DNA from: Kordia sp. TARA_039_SRF
GTDB taxonomy: Bacteria > Bacteroidota > Bacteroidia > Flavobacteriales > Flavobacteriaceae
Reading direction: 5' to 3'
DNA: 64,000 nt
Assembly: GCA_006383075.2 (NCBI GenBank)
Contig: SMNH02000001.1
Location: forward strand, 62,001-126,000
A program made the position numbers and the translations under genes. A model generated the notes under the pieces. That model was not told the origin of the DNA. It worked only from the letters and a program-made list of their open reading frames with translations, and did no database searches. This document shows, piece by piece, positions 26,071-34,152 of the stretch; the stretch's first letter is position 1, and each line of letters opens with the position of its first letter.

Positions 26071-26924
26071 AGAACATCGTAAACGTATTCGCAATGTTAT
26101 TGACGATTTCAGTAACATTCGCACAAAACAAAGATGCAGCAGCATTTAAAAACGAATCGAAAAACTACACGTATAAAGCCAATACAGCGGTAAAAGACAG
26201 TAGTTATGCCGATGCCGAAGCTGAATATCGCAAAGCCATTTCTAAAGATGGCGAAAACGTAGCGGCAAAATACAACTTAGGAAACGTGTATTACGAAAAC
26301 GAAAGTTACGAAGAAGCGTTCAACCGTTACAAACAAGCGGCAGAAGTTGCAACTACCAAAGCAGAAAAACACAAAGCGTATCACAATATGGGCAATGTGT
26401 TTATGAACAATAAAGAATATGAAAAAGCAGTTGCAGCGTATAAAAAAGCTTTGCGAAACAATCCGTCAGACGATGAAACGCGTTACAATTTTGCCTTAGC
26501 GAAAGAGATGCTCGAGAAAAATCCGCCACAGGACGACGATAAGGACAAAAAAGACAAAGACAAAAAAGAACAGGAAAAGGAGCAGGATAAGAAAGATCAA
26601 GATAAAAACGATCAAAAAGACAAAAACGAAGACAAAGGCGATAAGGAGAAAGACGAAGGCGGAAAGGACGACAAAAATAAAGACGGCAAAGGCAACGAAG
26701 AGAAAGAAAAACAGAAAAAAGATAACAAAGAAGGCGACGGAAAAGCAGATCAAAAAGACGATAAAAAACAACAAGAAAAGCAACAGCCAAGACCTAACCA
26801 ATTATCGCCTCAGCAAGTAAAAAGTTTGTTACAAGCTATGAATAAAGCTGAAAAGAAAACACAAGACAAACTCAACGAGAAAAAGGCAAAAGGCGTTAAA
26901 GTAAAAGCTGAAAAAGATTGGTAG
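26067..26924 (+). CDS. batC: BatC, TPR protein with a charged low-complexity C-terminal half
   Basis: 285-aa secreted or periplasmic protein. The signal peptide ends near FAQ at residue 18. TPR repeats follow, for example YADAEAEYRKAI, KYNLGNVYYENESYEEAF and HNMGNVFMNNKEYEKAVAAY. From about residue 160 to 245 the protein is almost only Lys, Asp, Glu, Gln, Gly and Asn. Long frames on the opposite strand here are shadows of that low-complexity coding. It lies upstream of batD across a 209-nt gap carrying a repeat remnant. Confidence 0.88.
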   Translation: MKNIVNVFAMLLTISVTFAQNKDAAAFKNESKNYTYKANTAVKDSSYADAEAEYRKAISKDGENVAAKYNLGNVYYENESYEEAFNRYKQAAEVATTKAEKHKAYHNMGNVFMNNKEYEKAVAAYKKALRNNPSDDETRYNFALAKEMLEKNPPQDDDKDKKDKDKKEQEKEQDKKDQDKNDQKDKNEDKGDKEKDEGGKDDKNKDGKGNEEKEKQKKDNKEGDGKADQKDDKKQQEKQQPRPNQLSPQQVKSLLQAMNKAEKKTQDKLNEKKAKGVKVKAEKDW

Positions 26925-26956
26925 TTCTTAATTTTTTGGATAATTAGCGCAAGAGC

Positions 26957-27030
26957 GCCTTTTCTTTTGTTGAAGCTTGTGCTGAACTTGATTCAGTATT
27001 CTTTGGGCGAGCAAAGTAAAAGAAAATAAG
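26957..27030. repeat. truncated copy of the 260-bp intergenic element, interrupted by another repeat
   Basis: GCGCCTTTTCTTTTGTT and CTTTGGGCGAGCAAAG match the core of the elements at 39144 and 41705, but between them sits GAAGCTTGTGCTGAACTTGATTCAGTATT, split as GAAGCTTGTGCTGAAC and TTGATTCAGTATT, a member of a different short repeat family (see 50162 and 57388). One repeat has inserted into another, between batC and batD. Confidence 0.6.
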
Positions 27031-27133
27031 AATGAAAAAATATACTATTTTTTTGTTTGTGAATTAGATAAATGCAGAATGCACATTGAAAAAATTAATA
27101 AAGTTCATTCAATTAGTTATTAAAATATAAACG

Positions 27134-28906
27134 GTGAAAATTAAAATTTACATATCAACAATCATCCTCTTGCTTTTTGCAGGATTCCTCAACGCGCAAG
27201 TTACTTTTGAAACGAAAGTGAGTAAAAAGAAACTAGGCGTTAATGAGCGTTTGAAAGTTGATTTTGAAATGGACAGAGACGGCGATAATTTTACCGCGCC
27301 AAGTTTTGCAGGATTTCGTGTGGTTGGTGGACCGATTCAATCCATGAGCCATGTGTGGAACAATGGACAACGCTCGTTCTCAAAAACCTATACCTACTTT
27401 TTGCAACCTACGGCAGAAGGAACATTTACCATCAAACAAGCGAAAGTTGAAATTGATGGACAAATTTATAAAACGTTGCCTGTTAAAGTAACTGTCACCA
27501 AAGCAGTTGACAAGCCAAAAAACAGCAACAATCCCGATTATGTCATTTCAGAAGGCTTGCATTTAGTAACGGAAATTTCCAAAGGCGATCCGTTTTTGAA
27601 CGAGCCTGTAACGGTTTCCTATAAACTTTATGTAAAGCCAGGTATTATTGTCAACGATTATCGTGAATTGGGCAAACCAACATTCAACAACTTTTGGAGT
27701 CAGAACATTCAAACGCAAATGCGTCGTGCTGAGCGAACTACATATAAAGGCGAAGATTATTCGTATGTAACGTTGAAACGCTTTGTGTTGTATCCACAAA
27801 AAACAGGAAAACAAGTCATAGAGCCGTTTTCTATCGATTTGCAAATATCGGTGCCTACAAACCGTAGAGACGTATTTGGAAGACGTTATGAAACTGTACA
27901 TAAAACCATCTCTTCTGCGCGAAGAACAGTCAACGTAAAAAACTTGCCTGAAGCTGGAAAACCAGAAGACTTTTCAGGTGCGGTGGGCGATTTTAATTTT
28001 AAAGTGACCACGAGTAAAAACTCGTTAAATGCTTCTGAATCATTACAAGCAAAAATTGAAGTATCTGGAGAAGGAAATTTGAAGCTTTTTGAATTGCCAA
28101 AACTAAAATTACCAAGTTCGTTAGAAGTATACGATCCTGAATTTTCAGAACGTGTTACCACTAGAATCTCAGGCATGCAAGGACGAATTTCTGACAGTTA
28201 CACCGTAGTTCCGCAATACAAAGGAAAATATCCAATACCAAGTGTATCGTTCTCGTATTTTGATCCTTCTGACGAAAAATACAAAACCTTGCGCTCGGAC
28301 GAAATTATTATTGATGTAGTTGAAGGTCCTGTAAATACAGCTACGGCTGAAAATACGCAGAATGAAAATTCAACCCAAAAACAACTAGTCACAACCAACG
28401 GGTCACAATTCAGATTCTTAAAAACAGATGCCAATTTGGAACCTGTGGAAACAGAAGATTTCTTCAAATCGAATCTGTTTTACGGGTTGTTGTTTGGACC
28501 TTTCCTTTTCATTCCTATCATTTTACTTGTGAGAAGAAAGAAACGCGCGTATGATAATGATATTGAAGGAAGCAAAACGCGAAGAGCCAATCGTTTGGCG
28601 AAAAAATATTTATCAGAAGCTAAAAAGAAACTCAACGACAAAGAAGCGTTTTATGAAGTGTTGGAAAGAGCGTTGCACAATTATTTACGTGCAAAACTGA
28701 GCATAGAAACGTCCGAATTTAGCAAGGAAAAAATCAGTCAACTGTTGACAGAACGCAGTGTGAAAGAAGAAACCGTTCACGATTTTATATCGTTATTGGA
28801 AAGTTGTGAATTCGCGCGATATACGCCAGCATCTGACGTTGCCATCAACAAAGATTATGAGAAATCGGTTCAAACCATATCGCAAATCGACAAACAATTA
28901 AAATAA
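27134..28906 (+). CDS. batD: BatD family protein
   Basis: 590-aa membrane protein. It starts with GTG; the reading MKIKIYISTIILLLFAGFLN is a clear signal peptide and no nearby ATG preserves it. Several beta-sandwich repeats follow, with SHVWNNGQRSFSKTYTYFLQ typical of BatD, then a helix at about residues 450-468 (FYGLLFGPFLFIPIILLV) and a cytosolic helical tail. The spacing to batE is 6 nt. Role: periplasmic partner of BatA/BatB by family knowledge. Confidence 0.9.
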   Translation: MKIKIYISTIILLLFAGFLNAQVTFETKVSKKKLGVNERLKVDFEMDRDGDNFTAPSFAGFRVVGGPIQSMSHVWNNGQRSFSKTYTYFLQPTAEGTFTIKQAKVEIDGQIYKTLPVKVTVTKAVDKPKNSNNPDYVISEGLHLVTEISKGDPFLNEPVTVSYKLYVKPGIIVNDYRELGKPTFNNFWSQNIQTQMRRAERTTYKGEDYSYVTLKRFVLYPQKTGKQVIEPFSIDLQISVPTNRRDVFGRRYETVHKTISSARRTVNVKNLPEAGKPEDFSGAVGDFNFKVTTSKNSLNASESLQAKIEVSGEGNLKLFELPKLKLPSSLEVYDPEFSERVTTRISGMQGRISDSYTVVPQYKGKYPIPSVSFSYFDPSDEKYKTLRSDEIIIDVVEGPVNTATAENTQNENSTQKQLVTTNGSQFRFLKTDANLEPVETEDFFKSNLFYGLLFGPFLFIPIILLVRRKKRAYDNDIEGSKTRRANRLAKKYLSEAKKKLNDKEAFYEVLERALHNYLRAKLSIETSEFSKEKISQLLTERSVKEETVHDFISLLESCEFARYTPASDVAINKDYEKSVQTISQIDKQLK

Positions 28907-28912
28907 TTAGAG

Positions 28913-29674
28913 ATGAAAGCAAAACTTATATATGTATTTTTCGTGTTCATTTCTAGTACATTACTAGCGTTTGGACAAGAGAACACCGCAATTTTTGACG
29001 CAGCCAACAAAGCCTACAACGAAGGAAATTATGCGGAAGCCATTACACAATACAAAGCAATTTTAGAAACAGGACAACATTCTGCCGCTATTTATTACAA
29101 CTTGGGGAATTCGTATTACAAAAGCAACGAAATTGGTCCAAGCATTTATTATTTCGAAAAAGCGTTGCAGTTATCGCCAGATGACAAAGATATTCTGAAC
29201 AACTTGGCATTTGCCAAAAACATGACGATTGACGCCATTGAGCCATTGCCAAAAACGCAGCTTTCAAAATTTGTAAATAACATTACAGGAACGTTTACGT
29301 ACAATCAATGGGCGTGGATTGCAGTTATTTTTGGGTTTTTATGTGTGATTTCATTTTTGCTGTATCAATTCTCATATCAAACACTTAAAAAGCGACTTTA
29401 CTTTATCATTAGTTTTATTGCATTTCTCCTTATTTTGGGAACGGTTGCTATTGCGTATCAACAATACGGAAAAGCACAAGCAAATCGTCCTGCGATTGTA
29501 TTTGCTGCGGAAAGTGCTGTAAAATCAGAGCCAAACTTACGCAGCAATGAGGTATTTGTGCTCCACGAAGGCACCAAAGTACAAGTGTTAGACACGGTAA
29601 ACAATTGGAAAAAAATTCAACTCATCGATGGAAAAATCGGTTGGATTGTTGCAGAAGATGTGAAGGAGTTGTGA
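28913..29674 (+). CDS. batE: BatE, TPR and SH3-domain membrane protein
   Basis: 253-aa protein with a signal peptide (LIYVFFVFISSTLLAFGQ), TPR repeats (FDAANKAYNEGNYAEAITQY, AIYYNLGNSYYKSNEIGPSI), two helices at about residues 130-180, and a C-terminal bacterial SH3 domain (SEPNLRSNEVFVLHEGTKVQ, WKKIQLIDGKIGWI). This is the standard BatE layout and the last Bat gene. Confidence 0.9.
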   Translation: MKAKLIYVFFVFISSTLLAFGQENTAIFDAANKAYNEGNYAEAITQYKAILETGQHSAAIYYNLGNSYYKSNEIGPSIYYFEKALQLSPDDKDILNNLAFAKNMTIDAIEPLPKTQLSKFVNNITGTFTYNQWAWIAVIFGFLCVISFLLYQFSYQTLKKRLYFIISFIAFLLILGTVAIAYQQYGKAQANRPAIVFAAESAVKSEPNLRSNEVFVLHEGTKVQVLDTVNNWKKIQLIDGKIGWIVAEDVKEL

Positions 29675-29682
29675 TATAAATT

Positions 29683-29717
29683 AAAAAAAGTGAACGCAAA
29701 AAATGGCTCTTCACTTT
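29683..29717 (-). terminator. hairpin between convergent batE and the zinc-ribbon gene
   Basis: AAAGTGAA (29687-29694) pairs with TTCACTTT (29710-29717). On the minus strand the stem is followed by a T run, so it ends the gene at 29716-30144; it may also serve batE. Confidence 0.6.
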
Positions 29718-30144
29718 AAAATATACTTGCAATAATATCCCAAACAAAATCAAAAACACTATAAATAATGTAGATAATAAGCGCTAATACTACGAAGAAT
29801 AGTGCCAAACAAAAGCCGCAGCCTTTTTGTCCGCCTTTGATAGTGGTTTGAAATGTACTTTGATTTTGTGGATTAGGTTGCTCGTATTCTTCGTATTCCG
29901 CGAGTTGATTTTCAGGTAAAAAATAGCCTTGCCAATCGTCTTCAGGAACAGATAAAACCCAATCAGTTCCACAATAGGAACATTGAAAGGTAGTTTCTCC
30001 CGCATTTTGTGCAATTTGATTTGGATTTACGAGACGAACAAATGTACCGTCGACAAGTTTCTTTCCCAAAGCTTTTTCAAAAGCAGCAAAATCTTCATCC
30101 GAAAAAAAGCGTTCTGTAGCAAAACGCGAGCAATGTTGACACAT
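29716..30144 (-). CDS. putative zinc-ribbon protein with C-terminal membrane helix
   Basis: 142-aa protein I do not recognise. It starts MCQHCSRF, and a second pair CSYCGTDW lies near residue 54, so a four-Cys zinc site is likely. A Gln/Asn/Glu linker leads to GCGFCLALFFVVLALIIYII, a membrane helix. It may be anchored in the cytoplasmic membrane facing the cytosol. The small gene upstream (30250-30399) begins with a similar MC-x2-C motif. Confidence 0.7.
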   Translation of the reverse strand: MCQHCSRFATERFFSDEDFAAFEKALGKKLVDGTFVRLVNPNQIAQNAGETTFQCSYCGTDWVLSVPEDDWQGYFLPENQLAEYEEYEQPNPQNQSTFQTTIKGGQKGCGFCLALFFVVLALIIYIIYSVFDFVWDIIASIF

Positions 30145-30249
30145 AAAGAGAATGTAATTTTTTGTATACGTAGTTGTTTTTAAGCTTTTGTTACTTTTCT
30201 AGCTCGATAATCGAGATTAAAAATTTTCCGACGCTTATGTCGAAATGGT

Positions 30250-30399
30250 TCAATTGTTTCTACGGGATGCTTCGTGGGCTTGCTCCGAAGTAGTTGATTT
30301 CTTTTTCAGCGTTTTTGTCTTCAACTTGTTTTGCAAAGGTTGAATGTTTTTCTCATCTGGCAAATGCTGAATATTGGGCGACACACATTTTTCACACAT
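30250..30399 (-). CDS. possible small CxxC protein
   Basis: 49-codon frame reading MCEKCVSPNIQHLPDEKN and ending in a Lys/Ser-rich tail. It starts 5 nt after the cvpA stop, in the same direction, and its MC-x2-C start resembles the next gene (MCQHC). Evidence is position and that motif only; a chance frame is possible. Confidence 0.35.
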   Translation of the reverse strand: MCEKCVSPNIQHLPDEKNIQPLQNKLKTKTLKKKSTTSEQAHEASRRNN

Positions 30400-30404
30400 A
30401 GCTA

Positions 30405-31001
30405 TTAATTTTCGTTTTCTTCAATTTCTTTTAAATCTTCTTCCTGCGCTTCTTTTTCTTTTTTCAATTGTTCGGCAGTATCTGTCTTAAAAGAATCCAA
30501 CGTGCCATTTTTGTCCGTTTCTTCAAGAACGTACGCAAAAACAAATCCGCCTACATCTTTTACAGGTTCGTACAACGCTGAATCGTCAATTTTGTCTTCT
30601 TCTATAAACGCCATAGTATTATTGGTTCGTTCAAAAAACACCAATGCCGCTCCTACAATCACTGCCATTTTTAATCCGCCAAAAACACCGCCTAAAATTT
30701 TGTTCAAAATACCAAGTGCAGCAAAATCAGCAATCTTAGTTAATAACTTTCCAGCCATTGTTACAGCGATTAAAATTACGATAAAAGTAATGGCAAAAGC
30801 GGCTAAATTGACATATTTTTCCTCCCAAGACGGGAAATTCTCCACTAAAAAGTCGCCCGCAAAGTAGGAAAAGTGAATCGCGCCATACAATCCAGCCACG
30901 AGCGCCACTAGTGAAGCGACTTCCACAAAAAGTCCTTTCATAAGTCCGCGCGCAAAACCAAATACAATAACGCCGCCCAAAATAATGTCAATAAAATTCA
31001 T
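30405..31001 (-). CDS. cvpA: CvpA family membrane protein
   Basis: 198-aa protein with four predicted helices in residues 1-125 (FIDIILGGVIVFGFARGLMK; LVALVAGLYGAIHFSYFAG; FAITFIVILIAVTMAGKLL; GLKMAVIVGAALVFF) and an acidic Lys/Glu tail. CvpA was named for colicin V production; in many bacteria it supports envelope integrity. A perfect TATATTTG box lies 17 nt upstream of the start. Confidence 0.88.
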   Translation of the reverse strand: MNFIDIILGGVIVFGFARGLMKGLFVEVASLVALVAGLYGAIHFSYFAGDFLVENFPSWEEKYVNLAAFAITFIVILIAVTMAGKLLTKIADFAALGILNKILGGVFGGLKMAVIVGAALVFFERTNNTMAFIEEDKIDDSALYEPVKDVGGFVFAYVLEETDKNGTLDSFKTDTAEQLKKEKEAQEEDLKEIEENEN

Positions 31002-31017
31002 GCGTGTCGAGTTTTAA

Positions 31018-31025
31018 CAAATATA
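31018..31025 (-). promoter_or_regulatory. possible -7 box of cvpA
   Basis: TATATTTG on the minus strand, a full match to the Bacteroidota -7 consensus TAnnTTTG, placed 17 nt before the start codon. No clear -33 TTTG is visible. Confidence 0.4.
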
Positions 31026-31068
31026 GAACTTTTATTGGAAGAGTTTTATTGTGGGATGAATTGTAGAA

Positions 31069-31103
31069 TTTGTATCACAATGTCTAAAAACTAAGTACCT
31101 TTG
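31069..31103 (+). promoter_or_regulatory. Bacteroidota-type promoter of the gene at 31124
   Basis: TTTG (31069-31072) and TACCTTTG (31096-31103), a perfect TAnnTTTG box; the spacer of 23 nt is a little long. The start codon is 20 nt after the box. Confidence 0.55.
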
Positions 31104-31123
31104 CACTGGAAAAGAAAGAACTT

Positions 31124-31480
31124 ATGGCAAGAGATGAAGTATTGAAACAGCGATGGAATACCGTGGTTGAAAAATTGACCAATCAGTTTGCAGAAGGTGA
31201 TACGCTCGATTTGGATTCTATTATTTATTTAATTGGTGTTCAAGAACTTGGACAAATTCATCGTACGTTTAAAAAAGACGACAAAGTTAATTTGATGCAT
31301 ATCGCCATTTGTCGTTTGCTAGAACCGTATGGCTACTATGAATTTGATTATTTTGATGAAGATGGCTGGCCGCATTATATATTTAAAGAAGAATTACCAA
31401 TATTAAAAGCTGGTGAACAAACCGTTTTGATGAAAGAAGCCATTGTCAACTACTTTTTAGAGAAGGAATACATTGAATAA
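31124..31480 (+). CDS. conserved hypothetical protein upstream of pheS
   Basis: 118-aa soluble protein with no signal or membrane segment. It has LDLDSIIYLIGVQELGQI, then MHIAICRLLEPYGYYEF and FDEDGWPHYIFKEELP. I recall such short proteins being conserved next to pheS in Flavobacteriia, but no function is known to me. It has its own promoter-like site and is separated from pheS by 42 nt that contain a further -7 box. Confidence 0.8.
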   Translation: MARDEVLKQRWNTVVEKLTNQFAEGDTLDLDSIIYLIGVQELGQIHRTFKKDDKVNLMHIAICRLLEPYGYYEFDYFDEDGWPHYIFKEELPILKAGEQTVLMKEAIVNYFLEKEYIE

Positions 31481-31500
31481 GCTACTTTTTTCTAAATTTG
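31473..31500 (+). promoter_or_regulatory. promoter of pheS
   Basis: TTG (31473-31475), 17-nt spacer, TAAATTTG (31493-31500). It matches the TTG / TAnnTTTG pattern, and the pheS ATG follows 22 nt after the box. Confidence 0.5.
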
Positions 31501-31522
31501 CAAGCTAAATCAAGATATCGTC

Positions 31523-32542
31523 ATGATAGATAAGATCAAGGAACATATTGCTGAGGTTGAAAAATTTACAGCACAGGCAAAAGAAGAAATTGAAAATTTC
31601 AGAATAAAATACTTAGGAAGAAACGGATTGTTGAACGAGTTTTTTGCTGAGTTTAAGAATGTTCCGAATGAACAAAAGAAAGAATTTGGGCAAACCATCA
31701 ATAAATTAAAAACAGTTGCGCAAGAAAAAGTCAACGCACTGAAAGATGCTTTAGAAAATTCAGCAGAAGAAAAAGGTGTGTATGGCGATTTAACGCGTCC
31801 GGCACAACCGATTGAAATTGGAGCGCGTCATCCGATTTCTTTGGTAAAAAATCAAATTACAGAAATCTTTTCTCGTATCGGTTTTGATGTGTCTGAAGGA
31901 CCAGAAATTGAAGACGATTGGCATAATTTTACCGCGTTGAATCTTCCAGAATATCATCCAGCGCGCGATATGCAGGATACGTTCTTCATTCAAACCAATC
32001 CAGATATTTTATTGCGTACGCACACAAGTTCGGTGCAAGTGCGTTATATGGAAAATAACAAACCGCCAATTCGTACCATTTCTCCAGGAAGAGTGTATCG
32101 TAATGAGGCGATTTCGGCACGCTCTCACTGCTTTTTCCATCAAGTGGAAGGTTTGTATATTGACAAAGAAGTTAGTTTTGCAGATTTAAAACAAACGCTA
32201 CAACACTTTACCAAAGAACTCTTTGGAAAGTCTAAAATTCGTTTGCGTCCGTCGTATTTCCCGTTTACGGAGCCAAGTGCAGAAATTGACGTGTATTGGG
32301 GATTGGAAACGGAAACTGATTATAAAATCACGAAAGGAACAGGTTGGTTGGAAATAGGTGGTTGCGGTATGGTAGATCCGAACGTTTTGACCAATTGCGG
32401 TATTGACCCAGAAGCATATTCAGGATTTGCGTTTGGTGTGGGAATTGATCGTATTGCGATGTTGTTGTACCAAATTGGCGACATTCGTTTGTTGAGCGAA
32501 AATGATGTTCGTTTCTTAGAGCAATTCAAGTCAGCATTGTAA
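31523..32542 (+). CDS. pheS: phenylalanine--tRNA ligase alpha subunit
   Basis: 339-aa class II aminoacyl-tRNA synthetase subunit; it charges tRNA-Phe together with PheT. An N-terminal coiled coil binds tRNA. HPISLVKNQITEIFSRIGF, SPGRVYRNEAISARSHCFFH (motif 2), WLEIGGCGMVDP and GFAFGVGIDRIAMLLYQI (motif 3) are diagnostic. Length is typical. pheT is not in the window. Confidence 0.97.
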   Translation: MIDKIKEHIAEVEKFTAQAKEEIENFRIKYLGRNGLLNEFFAEFKNVPNEQKKEFGQTINKLKTVAQEKVNALKDALENSAEEKGVYGDLTRPAQPIEIGARHPISLVKNQITEIFSRIGFDVSEGPEIEDDWHNFTALNLPEYHPARDMQDTFFIQTNPDILLRTHTSSVQVRYMENNKPPIRTISPGRVYRNEAISARSHCFFHQVEGLYIDKEVSFADLKQTLQHFTKELFGKSKIRLRPSYFPFTEPSAEIDVYWGLETETDYKITKGTGWLEIGGCGMVDPNVLTNCGIDPEAYSGFAFGVGIDRIAMLLYQIGDIRLLSENDVRFLEQFKSAL

Positions 32543-32548
32543 TTTATC

Positions 32549-32944
32549 ATGAAAAAAGACATTGAAATTCCAAAAGTGGAAGGCGTGTATATGGCAGTTG
32601 TACAAGAATACAACGACATTTACAAAACAGACGATTGGAACGCGTACATTATTAACGACACCGATAAAGAGTTGGAAATGGTATTGGTGGTTTCTCGCGG
32701 TTACGATGCAGAGAGAGAAACGTCAATTATGCGTCATAAATTGGACAAATTACCTGCAAAATCGTACGCCAAAGCGGAATGGATGCAAGAAGATGTATTT
32801 GAACTAAACAACGAATTTCGCGTGACTTTTTTTCTAGAAAACAAGATGTATGATAAAAAGTACATTTTCAAGAAAAATTCCATCAATACTAAGGCTTTTC
32901 AGCCGATTCCATTGATGAATACAAAAGGTGTTCTAGTGAAATAG
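32549..32944 (+). CDS. conserved hypothetical protein after pheS
   Basis: 131-aa protein, 6 nt after pheS and probably co-transcribed. DIEIPKVEGVYMAVVQEYN, WNAYIINDTDKELEMVLVVS and the C-terminal MYDKKYIFKKNSINTKAF are conserved-looking segments; it is beta-rich, without signal peptide. Homologues are sometimes labelled as PheS-related only by position. Function unknown. Confidence 0.82.
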   Translation: MKKDIEIPKVEGVYMAVVQEYNDIYKTDDWNAYIINDTDKELEMVLVVSRGYDAERETSIMRHKLDKLPAKSYAKAEWMQEDVFELNNEFRVTFFLENKMYDKKYIFKKNSINTKAFQPIPLMNTKGVLVK

Positions 32945-33104
32945 ATGTGTTAGAAGACCAGACGCACTTTGCTTTTAGACTGCTTTCGCTGTTAGATAAT
33001 ATATGTTGACATGTCTTTGCGAGAATTTCATAGAAATTAGTAGCAATTAGTTTCTTTTTATTTTTCGTAAAAATATTCATTTACAATATGTTACAATGTT
33101 AACT

Positions 33105-33866
33105 CTAATAAAGACTTCGTATATACGTCACTAGTTTTTTTACATTTTCCTCATTGTGGAGTTTTATTTTTTCTTTTTCTATAAATGCTATAATTTTTTC
33201 AGCTCTTTTCGGAAATATAGTAACTATATGTTTTTTCTTTTTGGAAAGCTTTAAAGCAATTCCGTTTTTTTCTTTTTCAATATAAAATTCTGGTTTCATC
33301 TCCCTAAACTCAACAATATAGCCATTGGTATTGGCATGCCCGTAACTGTTATCTTTTCTGCTTCTAGTTTTTTTATAGTTTCTTTTGTAGAGTGTAATTT
33401 TTTGATCATCATCCAACATCATAAAATATCCGAGTCTTCTTGACTTTTTTCCAAATTTCGAATATAAAATCTTATATGTCTTATCATTATCTAGTTGTAT
33501 TGTATACGAAGTTATTGCTTTATTAATAATTAATGTATCTCTTCCCTGAATGGCTTCCATTTCATCTAATTCTGCATTATATCTAACTAAAAACCTTTCA
33601 TTTAAAGGTGATATCGTTGCCATGACAAAATCATCTTCATAGTAAGGTGATCCTACAAATCTTGACTTGTATTTTTTTCTTGCATTATTAGCCATGGCAG
33701 TTTCTAGCTTTCTGTCAAAAAAGTGCGTTTCTGCTGTCGCTGTTTTTTGACCTCTTTGCGATTGGGTTTGAGCGTTTACTTTTAAATTTACTACAAAAAT
33801 TAAGGCTATTGAGTAGTACAAATAGTGTTTGGGAAATACTTTAATAAATATGTCTTGAACCTTCAT
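33105..33866 (-). CDS. secreted hypothetical protein
   Basis: 253-aa protein with a signal peptide (LYYSIALIFVVNLKVNAQ). I chose the ATG at 33866; the frame runs 14 codons upstream with an extra Ile/Phe stretch. The mature part is basic and rich in Lys and Tyr, with YKSRFVGSPYYEDDFVMATI, YTIQLDNDKTYKILYSKFGK and a Lys-rich C-terminal helix. I recognise no domain. Likely periplasmic or surface. Confidence 0.72.
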   Translation of the reverse strand: MKVQDIFIKVFPKHYLYYSIALIFVVNLKVNAQTQSQRGQKTATAETHFFDRKLETAMANNARKKYKSRFVGSPYYEDDFVMATISPLNERFLVRYNAELDEMEAIQGRDTLIINKAITSYTIQLDNDKTYKILYSKFGKKSRRLGYFMMLDDDQKITLYKRNYKKTRSRKDNSYGHANTNGYIVEFREMKPEFYIEKEKNGIALKLSKKKKHIVTIFPKRAEKIIAFIEKEKIKLHNEENVKKLVTYIRSLY

Positions 33867-34152
33867 CTTAAAAAAAATAATAGTTATTTCTATTGATATA
33901 GACGTCACTATTTTTAAAAAGGTTCCTGAACGGAAAACATTTTTTTAATGCGATTCTCCAAAAAATCCTATGTATTATCTTTTGAGATTTACTACTTTAT
34001 TACATAGAATTACCTAAATCTGTAAAGTGACTTTAGTTAAAAAATATAAAGGCAGTATAGTAACAAATCAACATCAGCCTAGTTTCACATTGAAGAGTAC
34101 ATGTTTTTAGCAGTTGAATTATTGAGGGAATCGTAATTTTCAAATTAACACA

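Noticed and set aside
26401-26801. Long hydrophobic open frames on the minus strand within batC
   Set aside because: They mirror the Lys/Asp/Glu-rich low-complexity stretch of BatC; the complement of such codons always reads as Phe/Leu/Val.
32945-33104. Possible tRNA or small RNA after the pheS operon
   Set aside because: No cloverleaf can be folded and the words TTAGAC/CGCTTT are debris also seen at 36880 and 60540.
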